Shown here: piece by piece, positions 5,536-8,950 of the stretch
How the letters are laid out: each line of letters starts with the position of its first letter
Numbering within the stretch: position 1 is the first letter of the stretch
DNA from: an uncultured Porphyromonadaceae bacterium
GTDB taxonomy: Bacteria; Bacteroidota; Bacteroidia; Bacteroidales; Muribaculaceae
Direction: 5' to 3'
DNA: 8,950 nucleotides
NCBI GenBank assembly: GCA_902475285.1
Contig: CABRZA010000100.1
Span: 1-8,950, forward strand
Notes under the pieces: generated by a model
What the model was told of the DNA's origin: nothing
Database searches by the model: none
What the model saw: the letters and a program-made list of their open reading frames with translations, nothing else
Translations under genes and position numbers: made by a program

Positions 5536-8046
5536 GGCCGTGCGGTAGACAGCGAAGGCGGCGATCCACGCCACGAAGGTGTTGTAGACCACGCTGAATG
5601 CAGCGTAACGCCATGAGCCTGTCTCGCGCGATATCGCCATCACCGTGGCTATGCACGGGCAGTAGAGCAGGATGAACACCATGAAGGCCAAGGCGTTGGC
5701 GGGAGTGAAATCGGGCTTGCCCGTCACCGTTGAGGGAGCGGTGAGGCGTGCGCCCAGGCGAGCGTCGGATACCTCCTCGTCGTTGGTATAGAGCACACCG
5801 AGGGTCGACACCACAATTTCTTTCGCCGGCACGCCTGCCATGGCTGCCACCGTGGCACGCCATTCGAAGCCAAGGGGTTTCATTACGGGATTGACGAACT
5901 TGCCGGCCATTTCAAGATATGAATCGTGCGCCGGGTCGATGGCGGAGCTGTCGTAGGCTTCGGTAGCGGCCAGTTCGCCGGCAGGTTGGTCGTCGTGCAG
6001 CGGGAAGTAGTTGAGCGCCCATACAATTATGCTGGCAAAGAGAATGATGCCGCCCATTTTCTTGAGATACTGCTTGCCTTTGGCCCATGTGTGGACCATC
6101 GAGGCTTTGAGCGTGGGCATGCGGTAGGGAGGCAGCTCCATAACAAAGGGTGTCTCATCTTTCTTGAACAGGAAACGCCTCAACAGACGCGCCGTGATTA
6201 TGGCCACGAGGATGCCGCCGAAATAGAGGCCGGCCATGACGAGGGCGGCGTGCGATGCAAAGAAGGTGCCGATGAGCAGCACATAGATTGGCAGGCGCGC
6301 CGAGCACGACATGAAGGGATTGATGAGAATGGTGATGATGCGGCTCGAATGACTCTCGATGCTTCGCGATGCCAGTATGGCTGGCACGTTGCAGCCGAAG
6401 CCCATCACCAAGGGTATGAACGACTTGCCGTGCAGACCGATGCGGTGCATCACCTTGTCCATGATGAAGGCCGCGCGGGCCATGTAGCCCGAGTCTTCCA
6501 TGAAAGATATGCAGAAGAATAGAATGAGGATATTGGGCAGAAAGACTATAACACCGCCCACGCCGCCTATTATGCCGTCGGCGACGAGGTCTTTGAGCAC
6601 ACCGGCCGGCATGAGCTTGTCGACTGCTTCGGCTATCCACTCCACGGCGGCCTCAATCCACTCCATGGGGTAGTTGCCCAGGGCGAAAGTGGCCCAGAAG
6701 ATGAAAATCATTATGGCGAAGAATATCGGGAAACCGAGGATGCGGTTTGTGGCGAGCTTGTCGATTACTCGAGTGGTGCGCCCCTTGTGGGTGCCGGGAG
6801 TATATGTTTCGGCAAGGGCTCCCGAAACGAAGCCGTACTTCTCGGCGGCGGCAAGCGACGATATGTCCTGGTCGTGGATATTCTCTATGTGTGCCCGCAG
6901 CTTGTCGCGCAGCAGGATGAGCGGGCTGTCGTCACGCAGGTTTACATGCTCTTTCCATGCCTCCCCGCCGTGGCTGCCGTGAAGAAGCCTTTGCCCCCAG
7001 CTCCGGCGTCGGGATGCCGTTCTCTCCTCAGGCGGTGTCTGCGAGGGTTTGCCGGCCGATATTTCCTCCTCTATCTCGTGGTCGCCTTCGAGGAGCTTTA
7101 TGGCAAGATAGCGAGGTGAGAAATGCTTGCTCATGGCCGGTGTGGCCTTGATGGCGTCGACGAGCTGACGGACGGCCAGCTCGATGTCGTTGCCGAGGTT
7201 CACATGCACATGGCGCACTGTATCGTCGCGCCCTTCGTATACGGCTATCACGCGGTCGAAGAGGTCGTGAAGGCCCGTGCCCGTTCGCCCGACAACCGGC
7301 ACCATCGGCACGCCTATCATGCGGCCAAGGGCGTCGTAGTCGAGCTTGGCGCCCGAGCTCTCGAGCTCGTCGTACATGTTGAGGGCTATCACCATGGAGT
7401 AGTCCATGTCGATGAGCTCGGTGGTGAGGAAGAGATTGCGCCGGAGATTGGAGGAATCTACCACGTTGACAATCACGTCGGGCGTATGCTCGCGCAGATA
7501 CTGGCGCACGTATAGCTCCTCGGGAGAGTAGCATGTGAGGGAGTAGGTGCCGGGGAGGTCGACGATGTTGATGGAATAGCCGGCGTAGTTGAAGTGGCCG
7601 TCCTTGGCGTCGACGGTCACGCCGCTGTAGTTGCCCACATGCTCACGGGCGCCGCTGAGGGCGTTGAAAAGTGTGGTCTTGCCGCAGTTGGGATTGCCGA
7701 TGAGTACCACGTTGATGAGATGCCTCTGGCGGTCGAACGAGCGGTGAGCCTCCGTCTGCTCGTGTGTGGGGGGCAATTGTGACACTATCTTGTTGCCTAC
7801 CACGGCAAGTTCGGCGTCGTCGACCTTGACCACGTCGATAAGGGCGGCCTCGGCAGCGCGAAGCGATATCTCGTAGCCGAGGATAGAATATTTTATTGGG
7901 TCTTTAAGCGGGGCGTGGAGAATCACTTTCACTGCATGTCCCTTTACGAAGCCCATCTCTATCAAGCGTTTGCGAAAGGCTCCGTGTCCGTGGATTTTCA
8001 CCACGATGCCGGTCTGACCCGTATGAAGTTCGGATAGTTTCATCAT
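5521..8046 (-). CDS. feoB: FeoA-FeoB fusion, ferrous iron transporter
   Basis: This 841-residue inner-membrane protein should import Fe(II), gated by a GTP-binding domain. Residues 1-75 are a FeoA (SH3-like) domain fused to the N-terminus, common in Bacteroidota. The G domain follows: G1 GNPNCGKT at 117-124, G2 T144, G3 DLPG at 163-166, G4 NMYD at 223-226 and a G5-like GRTGTG near 253. The membrane part holds both FeoB gate regions, GFGCNVPAI (549-557, with C552) and GVPAKEIVVSTLG (738-750), plus YCPC at 795-798 near the C-terminus. Residues about 328-372 form a polar, Arg/Ser/Gly/Pro-rich insertion between the GTPase-linked helical region and the pore. Two adjacent ATGs (8046 and 8043) could start it. 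It lies 88 bp after the YczE-like gene on the same strand, with its own candidate promoter in between. No clear terminator follows its stop. Function is confident; the regulator is unknown. Confidence 0.96.
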   Translation of the reverse strand: MMKLSELHTGQTGIVVKIHGHGAFRKRLIEMGFVKGHAVKVILHAPLKDPIKYSILGYEISLRAAEAALIDVVKVDDAELAVVGNKIVSQLPPTHEQTEAHRSFDRQRHLINVVLIGNPNCGKTTLFNALSGAREHVGNYSGVTVDAKDGHFNYAGYSINIVDLPGTYSLTCYSPEELYVRQYLREHTPDVIVNVVDSSNLRRNLFLTTELIDMDYSMVIALNMYDELESSGAKLDYDALGRMIGVPMVPVVGRTGTGLHDLFDRVIAVYEGRDDTVRHVHVNLGNDIELAVRQLVDAIKATPAMSKHFSPRYLAIKLLEGDHEIEEEISAGKPSQTPPEERTASRRRSWGQRLLHGSHGGEAWKEHVNLRDDSPLILLRDKLRAHIENIHDQDISSLAAAEKYGFVSGALAETYTPGTHKGRTTRVIDKLATNRILGFPIFFAIMIFIFWATFALGNYPMEWIEAAVEWIAEAVDKLMPAGVLKDLVADGIIGGVGGVIVFLPNILILFFCISFMEDSGYMARAAFIMDKVMHRIGLHGKSFIPLVMGFGCNVPAILASRSIESHSSRIITILINPFMSCSARLPIYVLLIGTFFASHAALVMAGLYFGGILVAIITARLLRRFLFKKDETPFVMELPPYRMPTLKASMVHTWAKGKQYLKKMGGIILFASIIVWALNYFPLHDDQPAGELAATEAYDSSAIDPAHDSYLEMAGKFVNPVMKPLGFEWRATVAAMAGVPAKEIVVSTLGVLYTNDEEVSDARLGARLTAPSTVTGKPDFTPANALAFMVFILLYCPCIATVMAISRETGSWRYAAFSVVYNTFVAWIAAFAVYRTALLFV

Positions 8047-8061
8047 TTATAATTCAGCCCA

Positions 8062-8092
8062 CGAAGATAGCTATTTTCCCGCACCCCGCCAA
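8062..8092 (-). promoter_or_regulatory. Candidate feoAB promoter
   Basis: On the minus strand TATCTTCG (8069-8062) matches TAnnTTTG with one mismatch. TTG (8092-8090) lies 20 bp upstream as the distal element. The leader would be only about 10 nt before the ATG at 8046. It lies between the YczE-like stop and the feoAB start, so feoAB can probably be transcribed independently of the upstream gene. Confidence 0.4.
8064..8077. promoter_or_regulatory. Near-palindrome over the feoAB promoter, possible operator
   Basis: AAGATAGCTATTTT is symmetric around position 8070/8071: ATAGCTAT (8067-8074) is a perfect palindrome, and the AA/TT ends also pair, leaving one mismatched position in each arm. It overlaps the proximal promoter element, a usual place for a repressor site. 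It does not match the classical E. coli Fur box, so an iron-regulator role rests only on location and symmetry. Confidence 0.3.
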
Positions 8093-8110
8093 TACCCAAA
8101 GGGGAGTATT
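8091..8110. promoter_or_regulatory. Imperfect inverted repeat at the distal feoAB promoter element
   Basis: AATACCC (8091-8097) pairs with GGG-A-GTATT (8103-8110), giving eight base pairs with one bulged A. It abuts and partly overlaps the TTG element of the feoAB promoter. It could be a regulator site or a weak hairpin ending the YczE-like transcript, but no T run follows it in the leftward direction, so a terminator is less likely. Confidence 0.3.
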
Positions 8111-8134
8111 TTTCCGCAATGGGAGTTGATTGAT

Positions 8135-8878
8135 TCAGAAAAGGCGGCGGAGACCCACGATAATGCGGGTAAAGCCGGGCATGTGGTTGAGCAGGCGGTC
8201 GAACCAGCCAATGTGGGCCGAGACGAGCTTCACCACCATGCCTACGTAGACCATGGCAAAGAGCGTGCCCACGCCGGTGACGTTCCACATCCAGCGGCCG
8301 AAGAAGAAGTAGCCTGCCACCACGGCAAGGAGCACCAGGACGGTGTCGACGATGATTTTCACCTTCGGGAAAGCTCCGCCGCTCACACGGCAGATGGCCA
8401 TTGTTATACCCTCGCCGGGCATCGTCACCGAGCCGCATTTCACCTCAAAGGCTATGCCCACACCCATCACGGTGCATCCGGCGAACTGGAGGAATATCTG
8501 CATGGGGAGAGTATCGGTCGGTAGCATCGCCACGAGCATCATGTTGAGGTCGATGAGGGCACCGAACACAAAGCCCATCAGCAGCTGGAAGAGCTGCACG
8601 GCCTCGAAACGCCGGCGCAGGATGGCAATCTGCATACCCACGAAGATGAAGTTCATCACCACGGTATATGTTCCCACCGTCCAGGGCGCCGCTTTGCCGG
8701 CCTCACCGGCCAGAGACATCGCCAGAGGCAACGACGATATCACACTGCTGCCAAGCGCCGAGCGCACGCACAATGCCACACCGAGAGTCATTAAATAAAG
8801 AGAAATCAACAGCAACGTGTGCTGCCATACGAACGAAAGCACTCTCTGCTGCCGTCCGGAGACTATTGCTTGTTCCAT
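8135..8878 (-). CDS. YczE/YitT-like integral membrane protein
   Basis: This 247-residue protein is almost wholly membrane embedded. Six hydrophobic segments lie near residues 19-39, 67-87, 96-118, 124-145, 173-194 and 201-221. The loop after the fourth segment carries MPGEGITMAI (153-162), characteristic of the YczE/YyaS/YitT-like group (DUF6198-type). The first helix runs into a GVALCVRSALGSS-like stretch, also typical of that group. Members have no firmly established transport substrate, so none is assigned. The start ATG at 8878 follows an A-rich sequence without a Shine-Dalgarno site and lies about 20 bp from a strong promoter element. feoAB follows 88 bp downstream on the same strand; a functional link to iron is possible but unsupported by anything in the protein. 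No signal peptide or enzymatic motif is seen. Confidence 0.8.
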   Translation of the reverse strand: MEQAIVSGRQQRVLSFVWQHTLLLISLYLMTLGVALCVRSALGSSVISSLPLAMSLAGEAGKAAPWTVGTYTVVMNFIFVGMQIAILRRRFEAVQLFQLLMGFVFGALIDLNMMLVAMLPTDTLPMQIFLQFAGCTVMGVGIAFEVKCGSVTMPGEGITMAICRVSGGAFPKVKIIVDTVLVLLAVVAGYFFFGRWMWNVTGVGTLFAMVYVGMVVKLVSAHIGWFDRLLNHMPGFTRIIVGLRRLF

Positions 8879-8898
8879 TTTGTACCTTATTTCGGATA

Positions 8899-8906
8899 CA
8901 AAGTTA
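8899..8906 (-). promoter_or_regulatory. Proximal promoter element of the YczE-like gene
   Basis: Read leftward, TAACTTTG (8906-8899) is an exact TAnnTTTG match. It lies 20 bp before the ATG at 8878, so the leader would be about 15 nt. I see no good distal TTTG at the expected spacing (near 8926-8931), so the promoter may be weak or activator dependent. Bases 8907-8950 hold no feature I can support. Confidence 0.45.
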
Positions 8907-8950
8907 CTACAAAAAAGTGGAATACGGAAGAATGAGGTAATAGAATTGAT

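Noticed and set aside
5926..6522. Rightward 198-codon open frame antisense to feoB
   Set aside because: It lies wholly inside the well-conserved FeoB membrane region and has no motif or initiation context.

Overview
The window looks like an ordinary chromosomal stretch of a Bacteroidota bacterium, most likely order Bacteroidales. Three things support this. Promoter-like elements match the Bacteroidota form (TTTG, about 20 bp, TAnnTTTG) rather than -35/-10 boxes. Starts have no Shine-Dalgarno sequence and often follow A/C-rich leaders. The protein set fits too: a single-chain FeoA-FeoB and a large periplasmic M16 peptidase. G+C is clearly above 50% by eye and codons mostly end in G or C, which suggests a G+C-rich family such as Muribaculaceae; that family call is inference.

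Layout. Bases 1-141 hold a well-formed promoter and a duplicated 13-bp A/T-rich element. Rightward genes follow: an NDP-sugar nucleotidyltransferase (142-1050), overlapped at TGATG by tgt, the tRNA-guanine transglycosylase (1050-2180); then a 141-bp gap with two small hairpins; then a secreted two-domain M16 zinc peptidase (2322-5186), closed by a strong rho-independent terminator (5208-5238). Next is a short stretch with a promoter-like sequence and a small rightward reading frame broken by an in-frame TAG (5329-5535). Its end overlaps the 3' end of the leftward FeoA-FeoB ferrous iron transporter (8046-5521). Upstream of that, also leftward, is a six-helix YczE/YitT-like membrane protein (8878-8135) with its own promoter-like element.

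Functionally this is two unrelated sets that converge near 5.2-5.5 kb: sugar-nucleotide synthesis, tRNA queuosine modification and periplasmic proteolysis on the plus strand, and ferrous iron uptake with an uncharacterised membrane protein on the minus strand. I see no mobile element, CRISPR array, tRNA or rRNA, phage gene or defence system. Points worth a second look are the TGT lacking all three zinc-binding cysteines, the interrupted small frame, symmetric sequences over the feoAB promoter, a basic/polar insertion in FeoB, and the duplicated element ahead of the first gene.
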